Of a stretch of 64,000 bases of DNA, positions 7,952-16,047 are shown piece after piece. The notes beneath the pieces are model-generated. The model saw only the letters and a list, made by a program, of their open reading frames with translations, did no database searches and was not told the DNA's origin. Source of the DNA: Vreelandella zhuhanensis. GTDB lineage: Bacteria; Pseudomonadota; Gammaproteobacteria; Pseudomonadales; Halomonadaceae. Where the stretch lies: NCBI RefSeq assembly GCF_009793355.1, contig NZ_WTKP01000004.1, positions 124,001-188,000 on the forward strand, read 5' to 3'. Position 1 is the first letter of the stretch. Each line of letters opens with the position of its first letter. A program made the position numbers and the translations under genes.

Positions 7952-9043
7952 TTACTCGCTGATTACACCGCGGCGAATCTGGTCTTCCTCGATCGATTCG
8001 AACAGAGCCTTGAAGTTGCCCTCGCCGAAGCCGTCGTTGCCCTTGCGCTGGATGATCTCGAAGAAGATCGGGCCGATCACCGTCTCGGTGAAGATCTGCA
8101 GCAGCACGCCCTCGTCGGGACCGCCGTCGATCAACAGGCTCAGCTCGCGCAGGTCTTCCACGTTTTCTTCGTGGTTGGGCACGCGTTGATCGATCTTTTC
8201 GTAGTAGGTGTCCGGCGTGGACAGGAAGGTCACGCCGTTTTCGCGTAGCGCACGCACCGTGGCGTAGATGTTGTCGGTGGACATGGCCAGATGTTGGATG
8301 CCCTCGCCGTTGTACTCGCGCAGGAATTCAGCGATCTGGGAGTTATCGTCGGCGGATTCGTTGATCGGGATGTGCATCTTGCCGCAGGGCGCGGTCATGG
8401 CACGGGAATGCAGACCGGTCTTCTTGCCCTTGATGTCGAAATAGCGGTTCTCGCGGAAGTTGGCGATATCGATGTAGAAGTTGGCCCAGACGTCCATCTG
8501 GCCGCGGTCGACGTTATGCGTCAGGTGATCGAGCACCTTGAGGCCGACGCTATTATCGCTGGGCGAACGGTTGGGGATCGCCTCGAAGTCGATGTCATAA
8601 ATGGTGCGGCCCTGGTCATCGACCTTGTTGTCGACGAAATACAGCAGGGAACCACCGATACCGCGCACCGCGGGAATACCCACTTCTCCGGGCTCCACAT
8701 GGTTCTCCACCGGCTCGGCGCCCTGGGACACGGCATACTCGAAGGCCTGCTGGGCATCCGCCACTTTCCAGGCCATGGCACAGGCGCTGGGGCCATGCAC
8801 CTCGGCGAATTTCGCCGCATGACTGCCCGGTTCGGCATTGAGCACGAAGTTGACGCCATCCTGCTGGAACAGAAAGACATTCTTGGAACGGTGCTTGCGA
8901 GTCTCGGTGAAACCCATCTGATTGAACAGCTTGCGCAGGTTCTCGATACCTTCGCTGGTCGGCGCGGTATATTCAACGAATTCGAAACCATCGGTGCCGA
9001 TGGGGTTATGCGTAGACAGGGGTGTGGTTGCTGGGGCGTTCAT
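7952..9043 (-). CDS. hppD: 4-hydroxyphenylpyruvate dioxygenase
   Basis: Non-haem iron enzyme that converts 4-hydroxyphenylpyruvate to homogentisate, the committed step of tyrosine catabolism. 363 residues with two vicinal-oxygen-chelate halves. The C-terminal half carries the iron ligands: His in LDHLTHNV, His in GIQHLAMSTDN and Glu in GPIFFEIIQRKG. The product feeds hmgA, fahA and maiA at 35725-38830. The gene is single, with a terminator after it and TyrR-box-like sequences 150-240 bp upstream, so PhhR/TyrR control is likely. Confidence 0.97.
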   Translation of the reverse strand: MNAPATTPLSTHNPIGTDGFEFVEYTAPTSEGIENLRKLFNQMGFTETRKHRSKNVFLFQQDGVNFVLNAEPGSHAAKFAEVHGPSACAMAWKVADAQQAFEYAVSQGAEPVENHVEPGEVGIPAVRGIGGSLLYFVDNKVDDQGRTIYDIDFEAIPNRSPSDNSVGLKVLDHLTHNVDRGQMDVWANFYIDIANFRENRYFDIKGKKTGLHSRAMTAPCGKMHIPINESADDNSQIAEFLREYNGEGIQHLAMSTDNIYATVRALRENGVTFLSTPDTYYEKIDQRVPNHEENVEDLRELSLLIDGGPDEGVLLQIFTETVIGPIFFEIIQRKGNDGFGEGNFKALFESIEEDQIRRGVISE

Positions 9044-9193
9044 AAAAAGCCTCTAGACAGATAATTGTTTTTCCGACAGGTCGACCAACTGCGGGTCAAC
9101 CCAGTGATAAAGAGTCTAGGGGGCTAGCCATGCGCCGGGAATGGGACTAAAGCGCGTTCATGGCCACGCTGACCATGGTCGGCACACCACCTT

Positions 9194-9283
9194 CGTAAAT
9201 AAAACGTTACACCTGGCCGGGAGTGCTGAGCGGTGGGTGCCAAGCGTTGCGTTTTTCTGACACTGCGTAAAGAAAACATGACA
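9194..9283. promoter_or_regulatory. TyrR/PhhR-box-like sites upstream of hppD
   Basis: The known TyrR box is TGTAAA-N6-TTTACA. At 9194-9211 the sequence is CGTAAA, TAAAAC, GTTACA (10 of 12 positions match). At 9266-9283 it is CGTAAA, GAAAAC, ATGACA, a good left half with a poor right half. Both lie between hppD and the phhR-like regulator gene. The repeated CGTAAA-(T/G)AAAAC wording argues for a real protein-binding pair. Confidence 0.5.
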
Positions 9284-9289
9284 GGCAAT

Positions 9290-10849
9290 TCAATCATCCT
9301 GCGCGCCAATGCCGTAACGCTTGAGCTTGTTGGCAATCGTGGTATGCGAAACCCCTAGCCGTTTACCCAGCTGGCGGCTGGAAGGGTGCTGCCGATACAA
9401 GGTACTCAGGATGCGTTTTTCCACATCCCCAAGAATATCGCTCAGGCTTCCTTCCAGCGGAATGCCGGCAAGCTCAGGCGCACCTTCGCTTTGCGGGAGC
9501 CGCAGATGCACCGGCTGGATGACCTTCTCCTCGCACAGCGACACCGCCTGAAACAGGACGTTTTCCAGCTGGCGGACATTGCCCGGCCAATCATAGTGAG
9601 CGAGTTTTTCCAGGGCCGCAGGCGAAAGACCTGGCAAGGGACAGCCGATCTGACGCGCCGCACGATCCAGAAAGTAGGCCGCCAACTCCTCGATGCCGTC
9701 GAGACATTCGCGTAAAGGGGGCACCTGTAGCGAGAGCACATTGAGCCGATGATAAAGGTCGGGACGAAACAGCCCTTCGGCACAGAGTTGTGGCAAGTTC
9801 TGCTGGGTAGCGCAGATCACTCGCACATCGAGATAGGTTTCCTCGTCGCTGCCCACGCGGCGGAAACCACCGTCCTGGAGAAAACGCAGCAGCTTGGTCT
9901 GTAACCGCGGGCTCATTTCGCCGACTTCATCGAGAAAGATGGTGCCGCCTTCGGTGAGCTCCAGAAGGCCCAGCTTGCCTTCGGGGCGAGCCCCTTCGAA
10001 GGCGCCCGGTGCGTAACCGAACAATTCGGTCTCGGCCATCGACTCGGGGAGCCCAGCACAGTTGAGCACCATGAACGGCGCTTGCCCACGCGGGCTTGCC
10101 AGGTGACAGGCCCTGGCGACCAGTTCTTTTCCGGTACCGGTTTCACCCACGATCAACAGGGGCGCATCCAGCGGCGCCATCCGCCGCGCCTCATGGATCA
10201 AGGCTTCCAGACGTGGGCTTGACTGAAAAATCGCCTCGAAGCCGCGCAACTCCTGGCGCTGTACCTGATAGATACGCGCACCGATACGGTCGGCGCGGTG
10301 CAAGGTCATGACCGCCCCGGCCAGGGAAGCCACATCATTTTTTTCGCTATGCAACGGGGCAATATCGGCAAGATAGGTATCGCCTTTCAACTTGATGCGC
10401 AGCCCGTTGATGCGTGAGTTGTTGCGTCGAATCAGGTCGGGAAGGTTCAGGTCTTCCAGGTAACGATCCAGCGACAGCCCCGGTACTTCGTCGATGCGCA
10501 CGCCCAGCATCTGCACGGCGGTGCGATTGGCGGCGACGATGCGCCCCTGCATATCGATCGACATCACCGGATCGGAAAGCGACGAAAGCAGCGCATCCAA
10601 TTCCAGGTGGCGGCGCTCGCTGGGCATCAGACTGACCCGCTTGACCCCGAACACCCCTGGGATCGCGTCCAGGGCCGGCTTTAACGTGGCCAGCTGAGCA
10701 TTGAGCAGTTGCGGTACATACAGATAGATGGTGTTGCCGTGATCCCCGCCCACTTCTCCTCGCGCCACATTGACGCGGTAATCGGCGAACTGGGCCACGA
10801 TATCGCGAAGAATTCCGATTCGATTCTGGCAGTGAAACTTAAGGCGCAT
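9290..10849 (-). CDS. phhR: PhhR/TyrR-family aromatic amino acid regulator
   Basis: 519 residues. N-terminal ACT domain (MRLKFHCQNRIGILRDIV, then VARGEVGGDHGN) binds aromatic amino acids; a PAS domain lies around 75-190; the AAA+ domain has Walker A GETGTGKE and Walker B GGTIFLDEVGEM; a Fis-type helix-turn-helix ends the protein (LGKRLGVSHTTIANKLKRYG). The sigma54 contact loop GAFTGA is replaced by GAFEGA, as in Pseudomonas PhhR, so it probably regulates sigma70 promoters. I start at the second Met (10849) because homology begins there; 10867 also opens the frame. Likely targets: hppD and other tyrosine/phenylalanine genes. Confidence 0.93.
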   Translation of the reverse strand: MRLKFHCQNRIGILRDIVAQFADYRVNVARGEVGGDHGNTIYLYVPQLLNAQLATLKPALDAIPGVFGVKRVSLMPSERRHLELDALLSSLSDPVMSIDMQGRIVAANRTAVQMLGVRIDEVPGLSLDRYLEDLNLPDLIRRNNSRINGLRIKLKGDTYLADIAPLHSEKNDVASLAGAVMTLHRADRIGARIYQVQRQELRGFEAIFQSSPRLEALIHEARRMAPLDAPLLIVGETGTGKELVARACHLASPRGQAPFMVLNCAGLPESMAETELFGYAPGAFEGARPEGKLGLLELTEGGTIFLDEVGEMSPRLQTKLLRFLQDGGFRRVGSDEETYLDVRVICATQQNLPQLCAEGLFRPDLYHRLNVLSLQVPPLRECLDGIEELAAYFLDRAARQIGCPLPGLSPAALEKLAHYDWPGNVRQLENVLFQAVSLCEEKVIQPVHLRLPQSEGAPELAGIPLEGSLSDILGDVEKRILSTLYRQHPSSRQLGKRLGVSHTTIANKLKRYGIGAQDD

Positions 10850-10948
10850 AGGTACCTCGAGGCGCAAGACAGGCGTGCGGCATTCGTGTAACGATATTTT
10901 GACACTTCACCGCGCCAAACACATAGCCGGTTTTTCTGTTGTAAGCAA

Positions 10949-10977
10949 AAGCGCCCCCTGCTCAGCAGGGGGCGCTT
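10949..10977 (-). terminator. Strong terminator of the paaN-paaY-ech operon
   Basis: Fourteen-base arms AAGCGCCCCCTGCT (10949-10962) and AGCAGGGGGCGCTT (10964-10977) form a near-perfect hairpin. On the minus strand TTTTGCTT follows. It lies 31 bp beyond the enoyl-CoA hydratase stop. Confidence 0.85.
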
Positions 10978-11007
10978 GGGTGCCATCACGTTCAAGCTTT
11001 TTGCCGG

Positions 11008-11793
11008 TCAGCGGTGACGAAACACCGGCTTGCGCTTTTCGGCAAAGGCATTCATGCCTTCCTTGCGGTCGGCCAGGTTGAACGTCGCCTGAAAGGCGCG
11101 GCGCTCGAACAGTAATCCCGCCTGCAAGCCGGTTTCAAAGGATTGCTCAACGGCTTCACGTATCTGCATGACCACCGGACGCGAGTGGGAAGCGATGGTG
11201 GCCGCCATGGTCAGGGCTTCCTCCATCAAGGCATCCACCGGCACGACCCGACACACCAGCCCCGCCTGCTCCGCTTCTGGGGCGTCCATCATGCGGCCGG
11301 TCAGGCACAGCTCCATCGCCTTGGCCTTGCCGATGGCGCGCACCAGGCGTTGCGTGCCTCCGGCCCCCGGCATGGTGCCGATCTTGACTTCCGGCTGGCC
11401 GAATTTCGCCGTGTCGCTGGCCAGGATGATGTCGCAGGCCATGGCCAATTCACAGCCACCGCCAAGGGCAAAACCCGAGACCGCCGCAACCGTCGGTTTA
11501 CGGCAATTGTTCAGCCGCTCCCAGCCGTGCGACTTGACGTAAGGAAAGTCGTCGAGAAACAGATCGGCATGCTCGCGATCGAGCATTTCGCCGATGTCGG
11601 CCCCGGCGGCGAAGACCTTCTCGCCCCCGGTGAGCACGATCGTCCCTATCGCCTCGTCCGCCTCGAAGGCGTCCAGCGCCTGTCCCAGCTCGTCCACCAA
11701 CGCATTGCACAGGGCATTATAGGCCTTGGGTCGGTCAAGGCGGATGATGCCCACCGCCTTCTGTGTCGAGACCTCGATCAGTTCATAACTCAT
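11008..11793 (-). CDS. Enoyl-CoA hydratase/isomerase (crotonase), third gene of paaN operon
   Basis: 261-residue crotonase fold. Oxyanion-hole and catalytic motifs are visible: FAAGADIGEML, ALGGGCELAMACDIILA and QPEVKIGTMPGAGGTQRL, with both usual glutamates. Its start codon shares one base with the paaY stop (TGATG), so the two are translationally coupled. The adjacent PaaN is only the aldehyde dehydrogenase part of the pathway, so this crotonase may be the separate oxepin-CoA hydrolase (like ECH-Aa1 of Azoarcus), or a second 2,3-dehydroadipyl-CoA hydratase beside paaF. The family is certain; the exact substrate is inferred from position. Confidence 0.9.
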   Translation of the reverse strand: MSYELIEVSTQKAVGIIRLDRPKAYNALCNALVDELGQALDAFEADEAIGTIVLTGGEKVFAAGADIGEMLDREHADLFLDDFPYVKSHGWERLNNCRKPTVAAVSGFALGGGCELAMACDIILASDTAKFGQPEVKIGTMPGAGGTQRLVRAIGKAKAMELCLTGRMMDAPEAEQAGLVCRVVPVDALMEEALTMAATIASHSRPVVMQIREAVEQSFETGLQAGLLFERRAFQATFNLADRKEGMNAFAEKRKPVFRHR

Positions 11794-12407
11794 CAGGACC
11801 CGCCCCCTTTGGCGCCAAGCTGCTGCTTTGGCGCCGTATCACCGGCTTCCAGCACGGGCCGGTCGACATCCAGCTCGGTAAGTGGCTCGCAAGGCTCCAG
11901 GCTGTCACGACAGCGAGTTACCAAGCGCTGGTATTCCTGGGTGCCCTGCTGCTTCCAGGCAAATTCCTCATCGCTCAGTTCGCGCTTGACCTTGGCGGGA
12001 GCGCCCATCACCAACGACTGGGGCGCGCACTCGAAACCGGCCTTGACGAACGCCGCCGCCGCGACGATCGAGCGCTCGGCGATCCGGGCGCCGTCCATCA
12101 CCACGGCGTTCATGCCGACCATGGCATCACGCCCGACCACGCAGCCATGCAATACCGCGCCATGGCCAATATGCCCATCCTTTTCGACCTTGGTGACACA
12201 GCCGGGAAAGCCGTGCATCACGCAGGTGTCCTGAAGGTTGGAGCCTTCTTCCAGTACCAGACGGCCGAAATCGCCACGCATCACCGCGCCGGGGCCGACA
12301 TAGCAACCGGGGCCGACGATCACATCGCCGATCAACACCGCCGTGGGATGCACATAGGCGGTCGGGTGCACCACCGGCGTCACCCCTTCGAGTCGATAGT
12401 ACGGCAT
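11793..12407 (-). CDS. paaY: PaaY, gamma-carbonic-anhydrase-like thioesterase
   Basis: 204-residue left-handed beta-helix protein made of hexapeptide repeats ([45 protein letters not shown]). Metal-site motifs of gamma-carbonic anhydrases are visible around MHGFPG and [12 protein letters not shown]. PaaY hydrolyses dead-end CoA esters formed in the phenylacetate pathway, a repair role alongside PaaI. I start at MPYYRLEG (12407); the frame is open 27 codons upstream, but that part overlaps paaN. Lies 11 bp after paaN. Confidence 0.93.
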   Translation of the reverse strand: MPYYRLEGVTPVVHPTAYVHPTAVLIGDVIVGPGCYVGPGAVMRGDFGRLVLEEGSNLQDTCVMHGFPGCVTKVEKDGHIGHGAVLHGCVVGRDAMVGMNAVVMDGARIAERSIVAAAAFVKAGFECAPQSLVMGAPAKVKRELSDEEFAWKQQGTQEYQRLVTRCRDSLEPCEPLTELDVDRPVLEAGDTAPKQQLGAKGGGS

Positions 12408-12418
12408 AACGTTCTCCG

Positions 12419-14095
12419 TCAGTCTGGTTGGCCGTGACGACGGCTTTGCACCACCACGAAGCGGCTGGCGACAAAGGCCTGGTCGCATAAGGAGGCATTG
12501 GCCGCCGGGTTGCCGCCGGTGGCATGGAAATCACTGAAAGCGGCCGACTGGTTGACGAACACACCGCCGTCCATGTTCAGCGACAGCGGCGCCGCCACGT
12601 CCATGGCCAGCTGTTCGAACTGCTCGGCCACGGTATCGTCGGTGGTATAGGCACCCAAGGTTATCGCGCCTTTTTCCAGAATCACCTCGCGCGCCAGGTC
12701 AATGCTGTGCCGGGTGTCTTCGGTGGCGACGACGAAGCTGATCGGGCCGAAACGCTCTTCACTATAGGCAGCCTTCTGCTCAGCATCCACCTTGAGCAGC
12801 AGCGGCGTATGAATGCGAGCGTTGGGGAACTGGGCGTGCTCACGCGGCTCGCTATCCAGCAGAATTTCGCCCAAGCCACGACATTCATCGATACGCGCTT
12901 CGGTCGCCGGCGACTGGATGGCGCCCAGCACGGCACAGGCACGGTCGTTGTCGCTGAGAAACTTATCGATCGCCTTGGAAAGCGCTGCGGTGACGTCGTC
13001 GAAGCTCAGATGACCCTCGGCCGTTTCAATGCCGCTCTTGGGTACATAGATGGCCTGACTGGTGGTACACATCTGTCCCGAATACAGGCTCAGCGAGAAG
13101 GCAAGGTTCATGGTGACCGCCTTGAGGTTATCCACGCTGTCGATGATCACGGTATTGATACCAGCCTTCTCGGCGAACACCTGGGCCTGGGTGGCATTCT
13201 GCACCAGCCAGTCACCGAAGGCGTTGGAGCCGGTGAAGTCGATCAACTTGACCGCCGGGTCGAGCGCCAGCGTCTTGGTCATCGGCGCCTCGACGCTATC
13301 GGGTACCAGGCTGACCAGGCAGGGGTCGAAGCCCGCTTCCTCGAGCACGTCCTGAGCGACGCGTGCGGTCATCGCCAGCGGCAGAATGGCGCCGGGGTGC
13401 GGCTTGAGAATCACCGGATTGCCGGTGGCCAGGCTGGCGAACAGCCCCGGGTAGGTGTTCCAGGTGGGGAAGGTGGAACAGGCCACCACCAGCGAAACAC
13501 CGCGCGGCACGATGTGATAGCGCTTGTCGAGCACCAGGGGATCATGCTTGCCCTGGGGCTTGACCCATTTGGCGGTCGCGGGAATCTGCGCCATCGCCTG
13601 CCAGGCATAGGTCACGGCTTCCAGGCCGCGATCCTGGGCGTGCGGTCCACCGGCCTGAAACGCCATCATTGGGCCCTGGCCGCTGGTGTGCATCACCGCC
13701 TGGGCAATATCCGGGCTCATGGCGTTGAGACGCGCCAGGATTTCCAGACAGACACCGACGCGCGCCTCGGCACCGGCATCGCGCCAGGCGGGCATTGCCT
13801 TCTGCATGGCTGCAATCAGCGCTTCAGAGTCCGGCTGGTCATAAGTGATACCGAGGTCAAAGCCATAGGGCGACACTTCGCCGCCCACTTGCCGGGTGCT
13901 TGCCACGGCCTTGAGCGTAAACGGCTGATTGAGGAGAGTTTCGAACCTGGACGGCGCCCCTTTAACCGCATCCTCGGGATATTTCTTCATGTTTTCCGGA
14001 TAGGGCGTCCAGAAATCACGGCTGGAAATAGCCTCGACGGCTTGATCAAGGGTCTTGCGGTGACGGTCGAACATCTGCTGCGCTGATTGCGTCAT
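12419..14095 (-). CDS. paaN: PaaN/PaaZ-type aldehyde dehydrogenase (no MaoC domain)
   Basis: 558 residues of the aldehyde dehydrogenase superfamily, PaaN subtype. Catalytic Cys lies in [10 protein letters not shown]; the general-base Glu is probably in FAEKAGINT, aligning with the MEADSLN segment of E. coli PaaZ; PTWNTYPG and FTGSN are also visible. It oxidises 3-oxo-5,6-dehydrosuberyl-CoA semialdehyde after ring cleavage. E. coli PaaZ (681 aa) carries a C-terminal MaoC hydratase that opens oxepin-CoA; that domain is absent here, so another hydratase must do that step. First gene of a minus-strand operon with paaY and a crotonase; AGGAG ribosome site precedes ATG 14095. Confidence 0.93.
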   Translation of the reverse strand: MTQSAQQMFDRHRKTLDQAVEAISSRDFWTPYPENMKKYPEDAVKGAPSRFETLLNQPFTLKAVASTRQVGGEVSPYGFDLGITYDQPDSEALIAAMQKAMPAWRDAGAEARVGVCLEILARLNAMSPDIAQAVMHTSGQGPMMAFQAGGPHAQDRGLEAVTYAWQAMAQIPATAKWVKPQGKHDPLVLDKRYHIVPRGVSLVVACSTFPTWNTYPGLFASLATGNPVILKPHPGAILPLAMTARVAQDVLEEAGFDPCLVSLVPDSVEAPMTKTLALDPAVKLIDFTGSNAFGDWLVQNATQAQVFAEKAGINTVIIDSVDNLKAVTMNLAFSLSLYSGQMCTTSQAIYVPKSGIETAEGHLSFDDVTAALSKAIDKFLSDNDRACAVLGAIQSPATEARIDECRGLGEILLDSEPREHAQFPNARIHTPLLLKVDAEQKAAYSEERFGPISFVVATEDTRHSIDLAREVILEKGAITLGAYTTDDTVAEQFEQLAMDVAAPLSLNMDGGVFVNQSAAFSDFHATGGNPAANASLCDQAFVASRFVVVQSRRHGQPD

Positions 14096-14122
14096 GGGGC
14101 ACTCCTGCGTTTACGCATTGTT

Positions 14123-14163
14123 TTGATACGGTATCAAGATAGAGATTATCTTTCCCGTAACAA
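14123..14163 (-). promoter_or_regulatory. paaN promoter with 15-bp palindromic operator
   Basis: On the minus strand TTGTTA (14158-14163), a 16-nt spacer and TATCTT (14136-14141) make a sigma70-type promoter. A perfect palindrome TTGATACGGTATCAA (14123-14137) overlaps the -10 box and likely start site, where a repressor would block transcription. PaaX is the obvious candidate; the sequence differs from the E. coli PaaX site I recall, so this is inference. Confidence 0.6.
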
Positions 14164-14390
14164 AACATCAAACGCCTTGCCCGGCACATCCAGCCTGAAA
14201 ATCGCCGTGCCAACGCCAACGAGCCCCGGGGTCCGCGCCCTTCTCTCAACCGCACTCGCCTTATCGCCACCTTTAATACTATGGTCTAACTTCGCTCTGA
14301 CGCCCTAGAAAAAGCATGCAAGCTGCTGTTAATAGAGCATAAACCCCATGCATAAAGGAAAAACGATACACTAATCATTAATTATCAATG

Positions 14391-14418
14391 TTGATGCGTA
14401 TCAAAAAAAACCTATACT
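14391..14418 (+). promoter_or_regulatory. paaFGHIJK promoter with palindrome over -35
   Basis: TTGATG (14391-14396), a 16-nt spacer and TATACT (14413-14418), about 46 bp before paaF. TTGATGCGTATCAA (14391-14404) over the -35 box closely resembles the 15-bp palindrome in the divergent paaN promoter, with one base missing in the centre. The rest of 14096-14464 is AT-rich with no further gene. Confidence 0.6.
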
Positions 14419-14464
14419 CGGCGGATAGTCCATCCTGTGTACCACAGGCCGAACTGAGGAAAAA

Positions 14465-15238
14465 ATGCCCACGACTCTAATAATCACCCCCCCCCTGGAT
14501 GGCGTTCTATGTATCAGGCTGAATCGCCCGGACGCATTGAATGCGCTCAACACACAGCTTCTCGCCGAACTCGCCGACACTCTGAGCGATGCTGACAATG
14601 ATGACAGGGTGCGCGCCGTGGTGATCACCGGTAATGCACGGGCGTTCGCCGCCGGTGCGGATATCAAGGAAATGGCCGAACGCGACCTGGTCGGCATGCT
14701 GGAAGACCCTCGCCAGCACCACTGGGCCGCCATCACGCGTTTTCGCAAACCGATCATCGCCGCCGTCAACGGCTATGCGTTGGGCGGCGGCTGCGAGCTG
14801 GCCATGCATGCCGACATCATTATCGCCGGCGAGAGTGCCCAGTTCGGCCAGCCGGAAATCAACCTGGGCATCATGCCCGGTGCCGGCGGCACCCAGCGCC
14901 TGCTGCGGGCGGTGGGTAAATCGCTGGCCACCCAGATGGTGCTGACCGGCGAACCGATTTCCGCTCGCCGCGCGCTTGAAGCCGGCTTGATCAGCGAGAT
15001 TACCCAGCCCGAACTGACCCTTGAGCGCGCCATGGCCATTGCCACACGCATCGCCGCCAAGGCACCGCTGGCGGTACGCCTGGCGCGGGAATCGCTGCAC
15101 AAGGCGATGGATACCGACTTGGCCACCGGCCTGCGCTTCGAGCGCCATGCATTTACATTGCTGGCGGGCACCACCGACCGCGAAGAGGGCATTCGCGCCT
15201 TTCAGGAAAAACGACCTGCCACTTTTCAAGGGCACTGA
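14465..15238 (+). CDS. paaF: PaaF, 2,3-dehydroadipyl-CoA hydratase
   Basis: 257-residue crotonase. Motifs FAAGADIKEMAE, ALGGGCELAMHADIIIA and QPEINLGIMPGAGGTQRLL carry the oxyanion hole and two catalytic glutamates. It hydrates 2,3-dehydroadipyl-CoA late in the phenylacetate pathway. It opens a plus-strand operon with paaG, H, I, J and K. It is a paralogue of the crotonase at 11008-11793; I call this one PaaF because the order F-G-H-I-J-K equals the classical operon, but the two could have exchanged roles. A GAGGAAAAA stretch precedes the ATG. Confidence 0.92.
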   Translation: MPTTLIITPPLDGVLCIRLNRPDALNALNTQLLAELADTLSDADNDDRVRAVVITGNARAFAAGADIKEMAERDLVGMLEDPRQHHWAAITRFRKPIIAAVNGYALGGGCELAMHADIIIAGESAQFGQPEINLGIMPGAGGTQRLLRAVGKSLATQMVLTGEPISARRALEAGLISEITQPELTLERAMAIATRIAAKAPLAVRLARESLHKAMDTDLATGLRFERHAFTLLAGTTDREEGIRAFQEKRPATFQGH

Positions 15239-15254
15239 CACAAGGATATACCCC

Positions 15255-16046
15255 ATGAGCCAAGCGCCCCTGCTTTACAGCGTGGAAGACGGCGTCGCCT
15301 GCATCACGTTGAACCGCCCCGAAAGCCTGAACAGCTTCAATACCGAGATGCACGCCGAGATGCGCAAGACGCTCAAGGCCGTGCGTCAGGATCCCAGCGT
15401 CCGGGCACTGCTGCTGACCGGCAACGGTCGCGGCTTCTGCGCTGGCCAGGACCTTTCCGACCGTAGCGTGGCCCCCGGCGAGCAAGCCCCCGACCTCGGC
15501 GAGTCGCTGGAGAAACGCTATAACCCCATGCTGCGCGCCCTCAAGGACATGCCGTTCCCCACCATCTGCGCGGTGAACGGCGTGGCCGCCGGTGCCGGTG
15601 CCAATATCGCCCTGGCCTGCGACATCGTGCTGGCGGCTCGCTCGGCAAGCTTCATTCAGGCCTTCTGCAAGATCGGCCTGATTCCGGATTCCGGCGGCAC
15701 CTGGACACTGCCTAACTTGGTAGGCATGGCGCGCGCCAAGGGCCTGGCGATGCTGGGCGACAAGCTCCCCGCCGAGAAAGCCGAACAATGGGGCATGATC
15801 TGGCGCTGCGTCGACGACGAGGCGCTTCAGGAAGAAGCCATGGACATGGCGCGTCACCTGGCGACCCAACCCACGCGCGGTCTGGCACTGATCAAGCGCG
15901 CCCTGCACGCCAGCAGCGACAACAGCTTCGACGAACAGCTCGACCTGGAACGCGACCTGCAACGCCTCGCCGGGCGCTCCGAAGACTACCGCGAAGGCGT
16001 CAGCGCCTTTATCGAGAAACGTCGCCCCACCTTCAAGGGAGAGTGA
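15255..16046 (+). CDS. paaG: PaaG, 1,2-epoxyphenylacetyl-CoA isomerase
   Basis: 263 residues, crotonase superfamily. GRGFCAGQDLSDR, VAAGAGANIALACDIVLA and KIGLIPDSGGTWTLP are the PaaG-specific wording; the last carries an aspartate where hydratases have a catalytic glutamate. The enzyme turns ring-1,2-epoxyphenylacetyl-CoA into oxepin-CoA and also shifts double bonds later in the pathway. The start is ATG 15255, preceded by AAGGA; the frame is open upstream through the paaF 3' end but that is not coding in this register. One base separates its stop from paaH. Confidence 0.95.
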   Translation: MSQAPLLYSVEDGVACITLNRPESLNSFNTEMHAEMRKTLKAVRQDPSVRALLLTGNGRGFCAGQDLSDRSVAPGEQAPDLGESLEKRYNPMLRALKDMPFPTICAVNGVAAGAGANIALACDIVLAARSASFIQAFCKIGLIPDSGGTWTLPNLVGMARAKGLAMLGDKLPAEKAEQWGMIWRCVDDEALQEEAMDMARHLATQPTRGLALIKRALHASSDNSFDEQLDLERDLQRLAGRSEDYREGVSAFIEKRRPTFKGE

Positions 16047-16047
16047 T

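Noticed and set aside
12524..14086. 520-codon plus-strand frame opposite paaN
   Set aside because: The minus-strand frame gives clear PaaN motifs; this one is low-complexity and rich in His, Arg and Gly, a typical shadow.
14123..14404. Classical E. coli PaaX site (TGATTC-type) in the paa divergent region
   Set aside because: No TGATTCGCGA-like match seen; the local palindromes are of a different wording.
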